Origin: Hetaerina americana
Lineage: Eukaryota; Arthropoda; Insecta; Odonata; Calopterygidae
DNA: 64,000 bases
Assembly (NCBI GenBank): GCA_022747635.1
Contig: JAKTNV010000023.1
Span: 8,694,306-8,758,305, forward strand
Reading direction: 5' to 3'
Under the pieces are notes generated by a model, which saw only the letters and a list, made by a program, of their open reading frames with translations, ran no database searches and was not told the DNA's origin. Position numbers and translations under genes: made by a program. Of the stretch, positions 1-12,429 are shown piece after piece; position 1 is the first letter of the stretch; every line of letters starts with the position of its first letter.

Positions 1-1852
1 CCTCATTTGTTTTCTTCTCTGTCCATTTCACCTTCTCCATTATTCTCTACACTATCATTTCAAAAGCCTCCAGTCTACGTCTATCCCCCTGCTTCAATGA
101 CCACGTTTCCGCGCAGTTCATAGCTACGCTCCATATCAAAGTTTTTACGAGTCTTTTATTAATATCCTTACTCAACGTCCCCGTCATCACTCTCCTCCTT
201 GTGAAAGCCTCTTCGTCTTGCGCAATTCCTCTCCTTACGTCCCTACTACTTTGACCGTGTAGGTCCAAAACGCTACCGAGATACGTAAACTGTTCTACCT
301 GCATTAGCTTAGCCTTTTTCTTTCTAGAAAATCGCATAACCTTTGTTTTATTAATATTGATTCTCATCCCATACCTATCGCACTGAATTTCCAATTCACT
401 AAGCAATGCTTGCCGCCCCTTGGCTTACTGACAAACTAAAGCTTGGTCATCAGCAAACCTAACTGATTTTACGAATTCCCCGCCCACTTTCATTCCTACC
501 TCCAGCTCTTCCCATGCCTCTTTAATCATTTCCTCTGCATACAGGTTGAACAGCAACGGTAATAATGGGCAACCCTGCCTTACACCTCTTCCTAACACTG
601 CCAATCCGGACTCACCGTTCCCCACCCGCACTTGAGCAGTCTGAGACATGTACAGGTTGCGGATTAGCCTCCTTTCCATCCAATCTATTCCTATTTTCTG
701 CAATATACTCATTAGTTTTTCCCAATTCATTCTATCAAACGCCTTTTCGAAATCTACGAAACAGGCAAATACGTTCTGGTTGTATTCTATATTCCTCTCG
801 ATTAATAATCTCATGACTGCAATGGCATTACCCGTACCTCTCCCCTTTCTAAACCCAAACTGATGATCCCTTAAGTAATCATTTTACCCTACTCTCTATC
901 CTTTTGTTTATCATCCTGAGAACAACTGTAGCTGCGTGAGATACAAACTTATGGTACTGTAATCCTCACATAATGTAGGCTTTACCTTATTCGGAATAGG
1001 AACTAAAACTGATTTCACAAAGTCTTCCGGCCAGATTCCCTCCTCATAAATGCTACGGATCAGCCCATATAGCCTCTTCCTCCCACACTTTCCTAAGCAT
1101 TTTAAAAGTTCCACGGGAATGTTATCCACCCCCACGGCCTTATTTAGTTTAATCTCCCTTAATGCCCTTTCTATCTCATTGTCTAGTATGCCCGGACCTA
1201 AGCTGTCTTCCTCTACGTCATTTTCTTTTTCAATGTCTAACTTTGTTGGTCTAAGCTCCTTACTATACAGCTCTTCTATATACTCTTTCCATCTCTCTTG
1301 GATATTTCCTGTGTCAACTACTACCTTACCCGCCTTATCTCTAACTGTTAGCATAGCTCTTCCTTTCTTACTTCCCGATAACGATTTAACTTTGCTGTAC
1401 AGCGCACCGATTTCACCCTTCCTCTGCAGACTTTCCATATCCTCGCACTGCGTCTTCCACCAAGCTTCTTTTGCTTTATTTTATACCCGCCTAAATTTAT
1501 TTTTTAATTCTTTGTACTTCATTTTGCCAAACTCTGTATTTACATTCTACCATTTTCTCCGCTCATCCATCTTTGTAATCATCTCATCCGTGATCCATGG
1601 CCTCCTAGTCCTTTGAGTGTTAACGGTTCCAATAGTGTCTTTCGCGGCTTTAGACAGCCCTTTCTTGATCCTTTCCCATTTTTCTTCGATAGTACTTAGC
1701 TTTTTACCATCCTCCATGATTTCTTCTACCTCCTGTTGGTACTCCATCTTTTTCAAACCATTAAATGCTTTTACATTCCATTTTCTTACCCGCCACCCCC
1801 GCCTTATCTTTTTGAAACGTACGCTACATTTCATAGCAACTATCTTGTTTTT
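1..1852 (-). mobile_element. RTE-A copy A1, degraded non-LTR retrotransposon, cut by window start
   Basis: Reading leftward, broken frames follow the order of the complete element at 45300-48649: linker after the endonuclease (1547-1876), linker into RT (911-1438), RT palm with the first catalytic motif VDFEKAFDRMNW and the second FADDQALVCQ (425-814), then the RT C-terminal region with a YLGSVLDLHGQSS block (47-406). At least three frameshifts or stops separate these, so it is a relic. The 5' end is truncated just after the endonuclease domain, near 1852, and does not abut a microsatellite, unlike younger copies. The 3' end lies outside the window. Many changes against A5 to A7 indicate an older insertion. 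Confidence 0.9.
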
Positions 1853-2285
1853 TTCACGGTGACACGTTTTTATCATGAAAAATATGTAAATAGAGCTGAG
1901 TGCTTGACGCGGAAAAGTGACTTTGGAAAAGCGCTCTTCACCTGCTCCACTTCTCGCGTGGCCACCCCGAAGGGCTTGCTATGCGAAAGAAAGGGAAGGG
2001 TAAATATTTTGGATTGCTCAATCAATTCCAATCGAGAGGCTTCAAAGCCGCCGCGTGGCCGGGCTGCGAGTGGTGGGTCGACCTTTTGAGAATGAAGATA
2101 AGCTGCAGAATCAGCGGGAGCGCACCGCGAAGCGCCAGTCGTGAGCAGCCAGCAGCGTGTTGATGCGATTTGAAAAGATTTTCCTTATCCAATGTAAACC
2201 GACCAAGTAATACTGAATCTCATAAATTTACCGTAGGCTGACAAATGAACGCTGCTTTCAAATCCGTTATCGGTGGACCGAAGGA
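1853..2285. other. No recognisable feature
   Basis: Short overlapping open frames only, with no motif I recognise. Confidence 0.5.
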
Positions 2286-2289
2286 TAGT

Positions 2290-2545
2290 GCGACTGCTTT
2301 GTTGTTTTTCGCCGAGAAAGATGTTGCCGCTCTTTAAGTCGGAGGCGTGTAGTTGATTGGTGTTCTGTCTGAAGGGAAGTGTGTTAATATACGTTGTACC
2401 GTGCGAGCTCTCTAAAATGATGCCCAAATATACGAATTCCTCCACATTCGCAAATTTATTTCCACCCTGGTACTGCTTCTTGACTATAACCTTCTACCTT
2501 CCTGTGAATCTCATCACTATGGTTTTCTATTGGTTAGTTTAACCT
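2290..2545 (-). pseudogene. Small reverse-transcriptase relic of an unassigned RTE-like LINE
   Basis: On the minus strand the conceptual translation has the spacing of the RT region after the catalytic Asp pair: KTIVMRF, a short basic stretch interrupted by a stop, then FANVEEFVYLGIIL. The KTxVMRF and EEFVYLG blocks match the arrangement KTKVMRF and EQFTYLGSVL in RTE-A, but the intervening residues differ, so it is probably another family. No catalytic motif survives. Identification rests on about 40 residues and could be chance resemblance. Confidence 0.4.
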
Positions 2546-2944
2546 ATGCCTCGCGTTACTCTTCTGTCGAGCCAAGAAAGAAAAATGCTTTGTCTCCTCT
2601 GCCTCACGACATTTTCCCAAAAGCCTTCCAATGGAACCTTTTTTCAAAGAGGTGGCGGTGGGCCCCGGGGAAGGACGAGGGCGAGGGAGACTCCCGTTGG
2701 TTTGCCTTGCCCCGTGGTCCTTAATTCGATCCCTCTCGTTTCATAAACATACCCAATACCCAATTTATTTCGCTCCAATATTTCTCCAATGTTGCATCTA
2801 CCTACAGCGTAGGGTAACATTCCCTACTTGTGTCCTTGGGCTAGGAGACAGTTGTATTTTGCATGTCCATGTGGTAGTGGAACTTCGCCTTTTTACTTTT
2901 CAAATTATAGCTTTCACGTCATTGGATAAATATTTTACTGCATC

Positions 2945-3162
2945 TTAAGGTGCAATTATTTGTTAGTGGAAAGCATATGTATTTGCATGCGTGCGAGTTG
3001 AAAGGATGTTTGCATGAAAGTGTACGCCACTTTGGGTGTAGGTTTGCACGGATGTGTTGATTTTGCGAATGGTTTTGTTCCCTTTTACGGGTGGTGGCCT
3101 GAAACTCCCCGCCACACGCCCTTGCGGCGGCTTGGGGCGTATTACGTCGATGCAGATGCACA
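2945..3162 (+). mobile_element. CR1-A 3' UTR fragment (5'-truncated insertion)
   Basis: This stretch aligns by eye with the last about 220 bases of the CR1-A copy ending at 18796: matching blocks around gtgtttgcatga, ttttacggttggtg and the terminal block cgccacacgcccttgcggcg. It contains no coding part, so it looks like a strongly 5'-truncated LINE insertion. The terminal (GATGTA)-like tail of the 18796 copy is represented here by a mutated cgatgcagatgca. Confidence 0.75.
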
Positions 3163-3344
3163 CTGGGTGTCATATGATTCTAACCCTCAAGTCTTTCCTC
3201 AATGCGGCATGCAGCCGAAATCGTCATCTGCGACACTCACGTAATCAGTATTAAGTGCACGTCTTCATGGAACTTCGGGTCCGTAAGGGAATGGCGTTAT
3301 TGTGACGTCATTTTGATACCTTTTTTCTCCAATCGGGTCGATTA

Positions 3345-3599
3345 ACCGCAATTATGAGCCGAAAGGGTGGTTCGGTAGGTGATGGTAGACTTCACCCAGT
3401 ACTAAGCCCGACGGCGTGTGAAATTCATAATCCGGGTAGTGGGGCTCAATTCCTTTCCCTGTGTCGGTTATGGTTCCCCAGGAAGCTACCCGAACAATCA
3501 CATAGCTTGGCTGGAGCCGAGGGTGCGCAGAGGGGCGTCCCCAGGAATCAAACCCGGGCCATCAAGTTGGTATCCGAGCGCTCTACCACTTGAGTACCT
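3345..3599 (-). mobile_element. SINE1 copy 1 (tRNA-derived SINE)
   Basis: Read on the minus strand, it starts with a tRNA-like head: an A-box-like GTGGTAGAGCGC and, about 35 bases on, a B-box-like GGTTTGATTCC. The body then contains the family-specific block ggcgtgtgaaattca and ends with the acccagtactaagccc and ggtgatggt region. The 3' acceptor sequence of a true tRNA is absent, so this is a SINE and not a tRNA gene. Mariner A begins 3 bases from its 5' end. Confidence 0.8.
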
Positions 3600-3601
3600 T
3601 A

Positions 3602-4886
3602 CGATGGCGGTTCAATAAGTACCCGTGTTAGAAATGAAGAGACCATTTTCTGAAAAACTTGTTTTTTGTTTTTCAACATAGTCCCTTTTCAGAAAGATAC
3701 ACTTCTCCCAACGTTCCAGCCATTTTTTTAACCCCTCCAAATAATAGGATTTTTCGAACTCTAAATACGCCTCTGTCTCGGCGATAACTTCCTCGTTTGA
3801 GCGAATTCTTTTCCCGCGAGCCATTTCTTCATGTTAGGGAATGAGAAAAAGTCATAGGGAGCCAGATCGGGTGAATACGGGGGGTGCGGCAGCAATTGAT
3901 ATCGTAGTTCATGCAGTTTGGCGGCGACAACTCCGGATGAATGTGCTGGTGCGTTATCGTGGTGAAACAGCACCTTTTTCGCCAAATTCGGCCGTGTCTC
4001 CTTCAATATTCTGTCAAAGCGGCCCATTAACTCACTGTAGTATTTCCCAGTGATCGTTCTTCCTTTTTCTGAAACATCCGTGAGGATGACGCCATTTGCA
4101 TCCAAAAAACCGTCGCCATGATCTTTCCGGCAGATCAGACCATCATCGCCTACTTTGGAGCAGATTCACCGGGAGAAATCCATTGTTTTGATTGTTGCTT
4201 AGTTTCTGGTGTGTAATGATGAATCCAGGTTTCATCAACAGTGATAACTCGACGCAAAAACACCTTCGGATCTCGCTTAAATTGCTACAAACACTGCTTC
4301 TAAGTTGACAGCCGGATCAGCTTGTTGTCCACCGCGAGCAATCGCGGCACCCATCAGGCCGAAAATTTTTTCATCACCAACTTACCATGTAAAATATAAA
4401 TTGCCGTTCCGGTCGACACACCCGCGGCCTCTGCTACTTCGCGCACTTTCGTTCGTCGATCGGCGAGAATCATGGCGCGGACTTTTTGAATGATTTCCTC
4501 GGTAACCACGGGTGCCGGGCGTCCTGGTCGCTCCTCATCAAAAACAGATGTTCGCCCACGTTTAAATTCGTTGAACCAATATCTAACTGTGGTTATAGAT
4601 GGCGAAGTGTCCCCATAAACAGCATCCAACTTTGCTTTTATCTCCTTGCATTTCTTCCCATCCAAAAACAAAAAGAGAATTACCGAACGATACTGTTCTT
4701 TTTCAATCTTAGCGAAAATCACGAAACACGTCTTACTCGAATGGCTGCCAAATCCAAACTAATCTTTAAATCAGTCTTAAATTTGTTTCACCGTCGTTTG
4801 ATAGATGGCAGCACACGAATATAACATAAACTTCCCTCAGGAACGTCCTTTGTTGTCAGACACGGTTACTTATTGAACCGCCCTCG
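3602..4886 (-). mobile_element. Mariner A, complete to both ends but decayed DNA transposon
   Basis: Imperfect terminal inverted repeats of about 26 bp (cggttcaataagta core) lie at 3602-3627 and 4861-4886, each flanked by the TA target duplication expected for mariner (3600-3601, 4887-4888). The 1285-bp length is typical for a full mariner. The minus strand encodes a broken transposase. Position against SINE1 suggests insertion beside the SINE 5' end. Confidence 0.9.
3612..4722 (-). pseudogene. Mariner A transposase, broken, DD34D type
   Basis: Transposase of the IS630/Tc1/mariner superfamily, which cuts at the inverted repeats and inserts at TA. The N-terminal piece (4354-4722) carries the paired helix-turn-helix region with VRYWFNEFKRGR and DEERPGRP. 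The middle piece has TVDETWIHHY (first Asp) but is interrupted by in-frame stops. A later open piece (3761-4105) has HHDNAPAH (second Asp) and LAPYDFF (third Asp), 34 residues apart, so DD34D. The C-terminal piece (3612-3824) has WLERWEKCI and RDYVEKQ. At least two frame disruptions make it non-functional. Confidence 0.9.
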
Positions 4887-4888
4887 TA

Positions 4889-6974
4889 TAATCGTAGATA
4901 TGGCGAGATATCATACACTTTTTAAGCGATGTAGCCGAAACGGAGAGTATGTTCAGCCTGCCTGACATTCCTACAATGGCGTCGTGCGTACATAATCTAG
5001 TACTGTGCTGTATAATCCGCCAAATAAATTGTTTGCATTATCTGAATGTCAATTGAGAGCGGTGGGGAGGATTTCGAGAGAGCGAGCGAGCGTGCTTGAG
5101 AAGCCAAGAAATGTTGAAATGGTGCGAGCCGAGAATTGCGGGCCGCCGCACCCTTGGGGAGGTCCACGGGTGAAGCAGCAGCGAGTGGCGTGGCGTGGGA
5201 AGTGAGGGAGGGTCGTGGGTGAGGCTGGGGCAGGGCGGAATGAAGGGGGGACGCCCGCTGCCCTGGCGACCAATTTGAATGCCTCGTCCCCGAGTGGTAA
5301 TCATCGTTGTGGGTTGTCGTCAATACTAAGGCGCATGGTCTGACTCGGCTCATTCCTTCCATTTGACCACCTTCTCTGGCATGTGGGCTAGAGCGGCACC
5401 AAATCCCTCTCCGATAGTCATCCGTTCTTCATTTTAGTATTCATTCGACCTTTTGCCCCTATTTCTAAGAATATGTCCCTCCGGCCTGGCTTTGTGGAAG
5501 AGCATGCCATATATACGTTACTGGTTTACTCGTAAGTATGTTGTAAAATTCGCTCACAGCTTTTGATATAACCTATCTATTTCAGCGTCATGTTCAGGGT
5601 ACATTGTCTCGAGAATGTAAAATAACTTACCTTGAAAGTGACGCTGTCATGATAGGCTGTAATAAAAACTTTGGAAAATGAAGGAATATTTCATCGGATC
5701 TTCAATTCATTGCCGTCGTCTTCTCTCTCGCGCCACCATATCCCCTATGCATTCAATGCTGCATTTTTTTCTTCTGTCAGGTACATGCATCTCTGTCGTA
5801 GAAAAGAGCTCCCCTTACTTCACGATTGACTTATTTAATATAGCGAAAAGCTTGAAAGGTCCCGAGGATTGGTGGCCGGAAGCTTCCATCGAATAGGCTC
5901 GTACTGCAGTTACCCCGAAGGCTGCATCTCTTTGCTTGAGAAATCGGCTGTAGAGACTGCAGGGACCGTATGTGTCAGTGCAGGGATATTCGTCTTGCTA
6001 CAAAAACGTAAATTAATGCTTTCACGGCTCTAGTATTCAGTTGTGTAATTCCGCGGGAAACCATTGTATGTTGATGCCATTTGAACAGCGAATAACGCAC
6101 TCTTTTTCTTTTACATAAAATATGATAACGAAGAAGAAACGGGGCCCTTCATGATTGAGGACACCTGTATGTAGGTTTATGTTGTATAAGGCAAAGGGTA
6201 AGGGTTAGTGAGGTCAATGGTTATGTTCAATAGACAAAATATGTAAGGACGCAAAGAGTGGCCCTTGAAGAGCGACCCTGATTTTATCCGTTAAAGTGGA
6301 AAACGTCATCTTAAAATAATTTCGAAAAACGCTGTCAATGAAATGGGAATCAGGGATACCACGACTGGCGGGACTGGTTGTGTGCGGATAGGTTGAAGTC
6401 CATCGTCGCTAGATTCGGTATCGAATGACGCGATTAGTTACGCAATCTGATTTGAGGCGCAGTTTCCCTGGTGGCTCTTACTCGGCAACGATTGATGCGA
6501 AAGGCCGGACGCATCAACTCCGTAGCATCCCGAGCGGAAAACTTCTTTTAATGGACTCATCGGGGCATATGCATCCAAGCACGTGTGCCCGCGTACCATC
6601 TTTCAATATGTACGTAGGTATGGTGTGTTTGTTGATGTAATTGAAGATGGCGAAGCTGTGTAAGGCAATGAAGATACTTCCTATTCCACGAGCACCTACA
6701 TTTTGCTAAGGTGGATGCCGGTGTCCTTCTCCCGGGTACGTGTTCAATTAACGACTTGATTCCTCGGGCCATGACCACGAAATTACATTTTTCCAAATTT
6801 GCTATTTCCTATGCGGATGCTCTTTTGCACACGCATTGGAAACCACCTGAAGTCTCCCTCCCCTTTATCTGAAATTGTGATGCATATGTTTTCCCAACGA
6901 CTTTGAGGCTCATGAATAATTATAATGTAGAATGTGCCCGCGACATAGAGCCCTCAATATACATGCGTTTGGTA
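4889..6974. other. No recognisable gene; part GC-rich
   Basis: Unremarkable sequence apart from a GC-rich stretch around 5060-5290 that opens several overlapping frames on both strands without recognisable motifs. I see no repeat ends or RNA gene. Confidence 0.5.
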
Positions 6975-6976
6975 TA

Positions 6977-8305
6977 CTACCTTGATCAAAAATTTCCCGG
7001 AATTTATTCAGAAAATTAAAAATACAAGTTTATTCATCTAAATCTATATTGTCCCCTTCAAAGTAATCCCCATCGACTGCAACACACTTATGCCAGCGCT
7101 TGATCCAATCCTCGAAACATTTTTTATATTCGGTTTTCGGTATGTCCATCAGTGCTTCCTGCGATTTTTCCATTACTTCCTCTCGGCTGCTGAAACGCGT
7201 TCCCCGTAATGGTTTTTTAACTCGATTGAACAGAAAGAAGTCACAGGGAGCCAAACCAGGTGAATTCGGTGGCTGTTGGATGGTATTTGTTGCATTTTTC
7301 GTCAAAAAATTACGAATAATGATAGCACTGTGCGACGGTGCGTTATCATGGTGCAAAATCCCTGAGTTTTCTGCCCACATTTCTGGTCTCTTTCGGCGAA
7401 TTGCTTCACGCAAACGTCTCATAACGCCCAAATAATACTCTTTGTTTACTGTCTGGCCTTCTGGCAAAAATTCATGATGCACTACACCGTTGTAATCCAT
7501 GAAAACCGTCAGCATTGCCTTCTTTTTTGACTGAAAACGACGTGGTTTTTTGGTCTCGGCTCATTTGGTGAACGCCATTCACTTGCCTGATGTCTGGATT
7601 GCGTGTCGTACTCATAAACCCACGTCTCGTCTCCAGTAATGATCCTTTTGATGAATGTGGGATCGGATTCAGCCTCGCAAATCATGTCTTTTGCGACGTC
7701 AACACGGTCTCTTTTTTGCATGAAATTGAGGTCTTTCGGCACCAACTTTGCTGCTACACGACGGAAACCCAAATCATTAACCACAATGTCTTGGGCGGAT
7801 CCATAGGCAATGTTCAAGTCCTCCGCTATTTCTCTGATGGTTAATTTGCGGTTATTGACCAACATTTCTTTTACTTTATCAATTTTTTCACCGACTTTCG
7901 ATGTCGATGGTCTGCCACTGCGTTCATCATCTTCGATTGACTCACGACCACTTCTGAACCGCTCGTGCCACTGGTAAACGACCGTTTTTTTTAGAGAATC
8001 GTTGCCGAAACACTTTTCCAACATTTCCAACGTCCGTGCGCCACTAAATCCGTTTTTTACGCAAAATTTAATACAAGTTCGTTGTTGCAAATTTAAATCC
8101 ATTTCTGCAATTGTAAAAAATCGCCAACACACACAGAGATAGATGTACTCTTGGCTACGTAACTTTTGCAAATGTCAAGTTATGACACTAAGATTTAAAG
8201 GGAATATCAACAACATGTACCAATTTAACAAAAAAAACAGAACTCAAATCGGAACGATGGGAGCGCCACACGGTGGTTATTCCGGGAACTTTTTGATCAA
8301 GGTAG
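6977..8305 (-). mobile_element. Mariner B copy B1, nearly intact DNA transposon
   Basis: Terminal inverted repeats of about 27 bp begin ctaccttgatcaaaaa at 6977 and end with its complement at 8305, with TA duplications at 6975-6976 and 8306-8307. At 1329 bp it has normal mariner size. A second, half-length copy at 50787-51297 is almost identical over the shared 510 bases; I noticed one 2-base indel and one homopolymer length difference. Confidence 0.95.
7030..8102 (-). pseudogene. Mariner B transposase, one apparent 1-nt frameshift, DD34D
   Basis: Transposase for cut-and-paste insertion at TA. I take the start at 8102 (MDLNLQQRTC); an in-frame ATG at 8171 adds 23 residues not typical of the family. 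The first frame carries the DNA-binding helix-turn-helix region (FSGARTLEMLEKCFG, VVYQWHERFRSGRESIEDDE) and the linker DERSGRPS, then TGDETWVYEY with the first catalytic Asp. The frame breaks at a run of six A (7546-7551 on the + strand as T). The next frame (7030-7515) continues with MLTVFMDYNGVVHHEF, HHDNAPSH and LAPCDFFLF, with 34 residues between the second and third Asp, and ends FEGDNIDLDE. Everything else looks intact, so this is either a very young pseudogene or a homopolymer sequencing error. Confidence 0.92.
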
Positions 8306-8387
8306 TAGACCGGCATGTGTCGTTCCTTCCGGCGGACACGACGTGATCGGCCGCGAGGCGTGACGTTTTTGGCGCGAACACACAATC

Positions 8388-8965
8388 CTCCGAGAATGAA
8401 AAGCTATTGGACAAGTATAGATCCTCTAAAATTGAAATCAAAATAACTTACATCGCTTTAAACTGTTGCACCTTAAAATACGTTAAATGTAAAGTACTAC
8501 AAGAGTGATTTGGGCACTGACCCTAAATTTTTCTGGTCATAAGTAAAAGGTGGTAAACAAACCGTGGTTTGCTTAAAAGATTGTAGCAATATCTTACTTA
8601 GTGACAGTGTTAGAAAAGCTAACTTTCTTCATATATTCTGCCAAAGCGTTTTTACACGGACGATGTTGCCACCGCGTATCTCCAAGAAAGAATGCATACT
8701 GCACCCATGGCAAATATAACTGAGGACGAACGAGGAACTGTCAAATTGCTCAACGATATATTAAACCCAACAAATCCCCGGGGCCCCGAAAATATACCAG
8801 CTAGGGTCATAAAACATTTAGCTCCTAAAAGCGCCCCATAGCTCAAAGTTATATTTAAAAAATCTGTCACAGAGTGCAAAGTCCCTAAGAATGGAAAACC
8901 GCGTAAATGGCGCATATTTTTTAAGTAGCGACAGGGAGGACCCCAGTAATTACAAACCCCAGCAC
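8388..8965 (+). mobile_element. CR1-A copy, short degraded fragment
   Basis: Aligns with the CR1-A copy at about 16490-17035: shared blocks include tagatcctctaaaattgaaa, the exon-like stretch CLKDC then a shifted frame reading DVATAYLQE-like residues, ccccggg followed by gaaaatataccagctaggg, and gacagggaggaccccagtaattac. Multiple frameshifts; it covers only the linker before RT and the first RT blocks. Both ends are truncated. Confidence 0.85.
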
Positions 8966-10274
8966 GTTCCCTAGTGTTTTTATAAAGCGTTCAGGTTTAA
9001 CTCTGCTAGCATTTCCTTGTTCATAAAAGTTTGTAGGTACAACTAAATATTCGGTGCCTCTCGAGTTTAAACTATTTGTAGTTAATAACATGTATCTCAT
9101 TTTGAGGCTTTCATTTATGTAAGCGGGGTTATTGACTTTGCATTCCGGTCAATTCATCGATTGAAAGCACTTAATTGTGATCGCTTAACTATATGGATGT
9201 CTTTCATGTACTTATTCGTTAATACAACGGTGTGTGAATTCAATTCGCGAGCCATTTATGGTGTCCTGCATAATTGCTGCATTTTAGAAGCAACTTTCTT
9301 TGTGGGGGTATATTTCATTATTTGAAGGTAATTATTGACCTAAGTGAGCCTAACTCACGTATTTACTATGCCGACGAACTAATATTTGTGCACTTACCGC
9401 TCGTGAATCATTCCGGCATTTAAAATCAGCCATTATGAAAGTTATATGTTCAGGGAAAGTATCGTAGAATTGGAGACGGAGTGAAGGGAGTTTTACCGTG
9501 ACTTGAAGCCCTATCAATCCTGAAGTAAGCTTTGCTTTCGAAAGACTCGACGGACGCCAACGGTCGTGAAGCCCTTAGCCTTTCATGTAAAACGTGAAGC
9601 AATAATTTTGGAATTTCCGGGATTTCCCCGAACAATGACTTAAAGTGTTATCACCATCGCTCAGTCTGCCGGCGGAGTTGTTGATCGGTAGCCTCCCAGT
9701 AACTTGTAAGGAACCTCCATTTTCCCTTTCCAGTCCTGTTATTGAAAATCCCAGCTAATAAAATCATTTACTCAATCAATTCTTACATCCGTGTCAAAAC
9801 TTCGTACGCCAAAACTGCCTACGCGACAGAAATACCTCACTCGTCATTCGATTAATTGTATAATTGTCCTTGTACACGCGAATGTACTTTCGCCTAAATA
9901 AGGGATGACTACCGATGGAAGTAATGTCGCCAACTCGATGAGCGAAAACGTATGCTGGTTTTCTAAAGGTCAGAAGAAGGTTTACGTCGCACCAAGTATC
10001 ATATTTCATTGCCTAAGTATTACGCGCTTACAACCAAATCTTGCAAAACCCTTCTACCGAGTGATGCGGATTTGAGTGGTGTTATAGTATATTAACGTGC
10101 CAAGTGTATTTGTTGAATTCGTCGGGTGCAGTGGCCAACAGGCGTGTGAATGTCGGGCCCGGTGTCATGTGGGAAATCAGTCAGTTCACTGCAGAGGAAA
10201 AGTCGTCCCGTGCTCCTTATCTTGCCGTTAGCCTGACAACACCTCACGCCTCATCTCGCCGACCGCCACAGGTC
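8966..10274. other. No recognisable feature
   Basis: No coding, repeat or RNA signal that I can support. Confidence 0.5.
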
Positions 10275-10279
10275 GCGGA

Positions 10280-10465
10280 TTTGATTTTGATTTTTTTTAA
10301 ATATATTAATTTTAACATTAATCCGAAAACTTTTTTCTGTGATGTGTATAAATTGCTGTGCATATAACAACAATTAGAAGTACAAGCAATTGTTCTGGGC
10401 GGAAATCGAACCCGCGACCCCTGGGTTGGCATGCATGTTAACTCGGCGCCACTGGTCTGATTGGT
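10280..10465 (-). mobile_element. SINE4-like element, tRNA-derived head with A-rich tail
   Basis: On the minus strand, positions 10465 to about 10390 have a tRNA-like head (CCAGTGGCGCCGAGTTAACATG then GGTCGCGGGTTCGATTTCC, a good B box). It is followed by about 90 bases of unrelated body and an A-rich tail (tttaaaaaaaatc, 10282-10300). A tRNA acceptor stem cannot be completed, so a short SINE is more likely than a tRNA gene. Confidence 0.6.
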
Positions 10466-12429
10466 TTATCTTCCCCTTACACTTGGGTGTTTGTGATCGT
10501 TATGTCTTGTTTTAAATCTAATATGAAGGCCAACTAAGTTTTTTGGCAGTGGTATTTGAAAATGACACGAAAACGATTCCAAAGGTTCTCGTGCGAATTG
10601 TGTTCTTCACCAGTCGGCGCGTGTTGCTACCGGCCACCCTTCGTCGCGATTGGTGAGCACTGACCGCGGATGTCGCGCTCGGGGCCGAGGGCGTGTAGGC
10701 ACACACTCCGCCAAAAATGCAGAGTTCCACGAGGGATCGATCGTACCCCGAGGGGCGCTATGACGTTCGGAAACCCAGGGTCCCGGGTTTCTTTTTAAAT
10801 ATTTTAAGAGTCCCAGGACTCTCCCGACATTTCTGACATCTTGGGCGTAATGTGTTCTTCCATTCATTTACCGATTCCCGTTAGTATCCTAGAAAAACTG
10901 TGGAGTGTTCACAGTCGACTGAGAAAATAGCCGAAGCATACTATGCAAGTACCGATTGAAGGTAATGCTTGACTTAAAAGGATATGGAAGCCCGGAGAGA
11001 ATTGACGCCGACACCGTTAAAGCCCATCGAACAAAAAAGGTCCTAAATTTAGGCCAGTTAATTAAGGATGATTTCCATTGTCGATTCGATGCGATGTTGA
11101 AATCATGCTTTTAAGGAGTGAAACGAAATAAATGGAGGAATGATGGCGTTAGAATAATTCGTTTAAAATAAAAAACGTGTTTATACGAATCTAGCGTTGA
11201 TGCTACTTGGGCTATACTGAGCTTCTTGGATTTCATACACAGGGGTAGAAGGGAAAATTTGACATTAATTCAAGTTTTAATGTGTCCACCATCTATCTAA
11301 CGCATGACCCATCATGATTGCGGATGTCTTAAAAGAATGTTGGAATGGTGGATAAATGTTTTCTTTTTGTGCCGAAACGGTGCAGTGGTAAGTAGCGAAA
11401 TAGCGGCCAAATGTTTTGCCCAAAGTATACCGTCCCCCCTCTCTTCCTCGGGGAAATGAACCGCGGGCGTCGCCCCCAACGGGAACCCCTTTTACTTGCA
11501 TAATCCCCAAAGAACACAGCGTTCGCTCTGAGTCACGAAGGCTTTAATTTCTCAGACAGGAAAAGCCTGGCGGCTGAAAGGCACGCGGTTGGTTGCATTG
11601 GAGGAATCCTTGGTCGAATGAGTGGCTCGCTGGGAGTGAGTCAGCGGCGCTGGCGGGGCCGTGGGGCTCTGGCTTTCAAGGTTCTCCTTAATGGGCCACG
11701 CCCATATCACCCCGAGGCACTCAACTTGCGATTTTGACTCGACCCGCGAGCTTTCTAGGCAAATGGGAGGACGTTGAAGGATTGGAAAGCTCTCGGAGAG
11801 CGGTGATTGAATGAATGCCAGTGATTGCGATTAAGTCTAGGTGAATTTGAAAAAGGTGCTAATATCTTCGGTGCCATTCGCCTCAAGAAGATAATCGGTG
11901 CGAAGGGTGATTATGATGAAAGGGGAATTGGAAACGGCGACGTCGTCAATAGCTTCTATAAGTGCGGACCCGTACCGCCGAGTCCTTCGGGGCGGTCGGG
12001 GAATTGCATTGGCGTAGCTTTCTTGCGTTACCCAGTCCCGTGGAGATCGGGATAAATACGGAACGGGGTGAAGTACTGCGTCAAATTCCTCGTATCGGTG
12101 TCCCACCCAGCCCTTGGATTGGGAAGGCACCCCACTTGATACCGTACAGGACCTTTCTGCGGCATAATAATATAAAAGAAAAAATTGCTATAGAAAAGAA
12201 ATAATTTTTAATTTTATCATATTTGTAATTTAATTTACCTGTAATTAATAATAATGCTATTGATGTACATATTTCTATTGTAATACATTAGCAATTGCTA
12301 ATTCAACTGAAAAACTCGTTGATATGAAGATTTCGGCAATGACAAAGCGCAAGAATTGTTTTGGTTACTACAGAGGCTCTTTGTGCATATACGACCCATA
12401 CATAATAACATCCAAACCCCAGTAATCAA
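10466..12429. other. No recognisable feature
   Basis: Contains only unsupported short frames. AT-rich from about 12160. Confidence 0.5.

Noticed and set aside
3530..3600. tRNA gene on the minus strand
   Set aside because: A-box and B-box are good, but the 3' acceptor strand does not pair with the 5' end and the sequence continues into the SINE1 body.
11380..11470. tRNA-like or SINE head near ggtgcagtggtaagtagcg
   Set aside because: No matching B box at the right distance and no body shared with the other SINEs.
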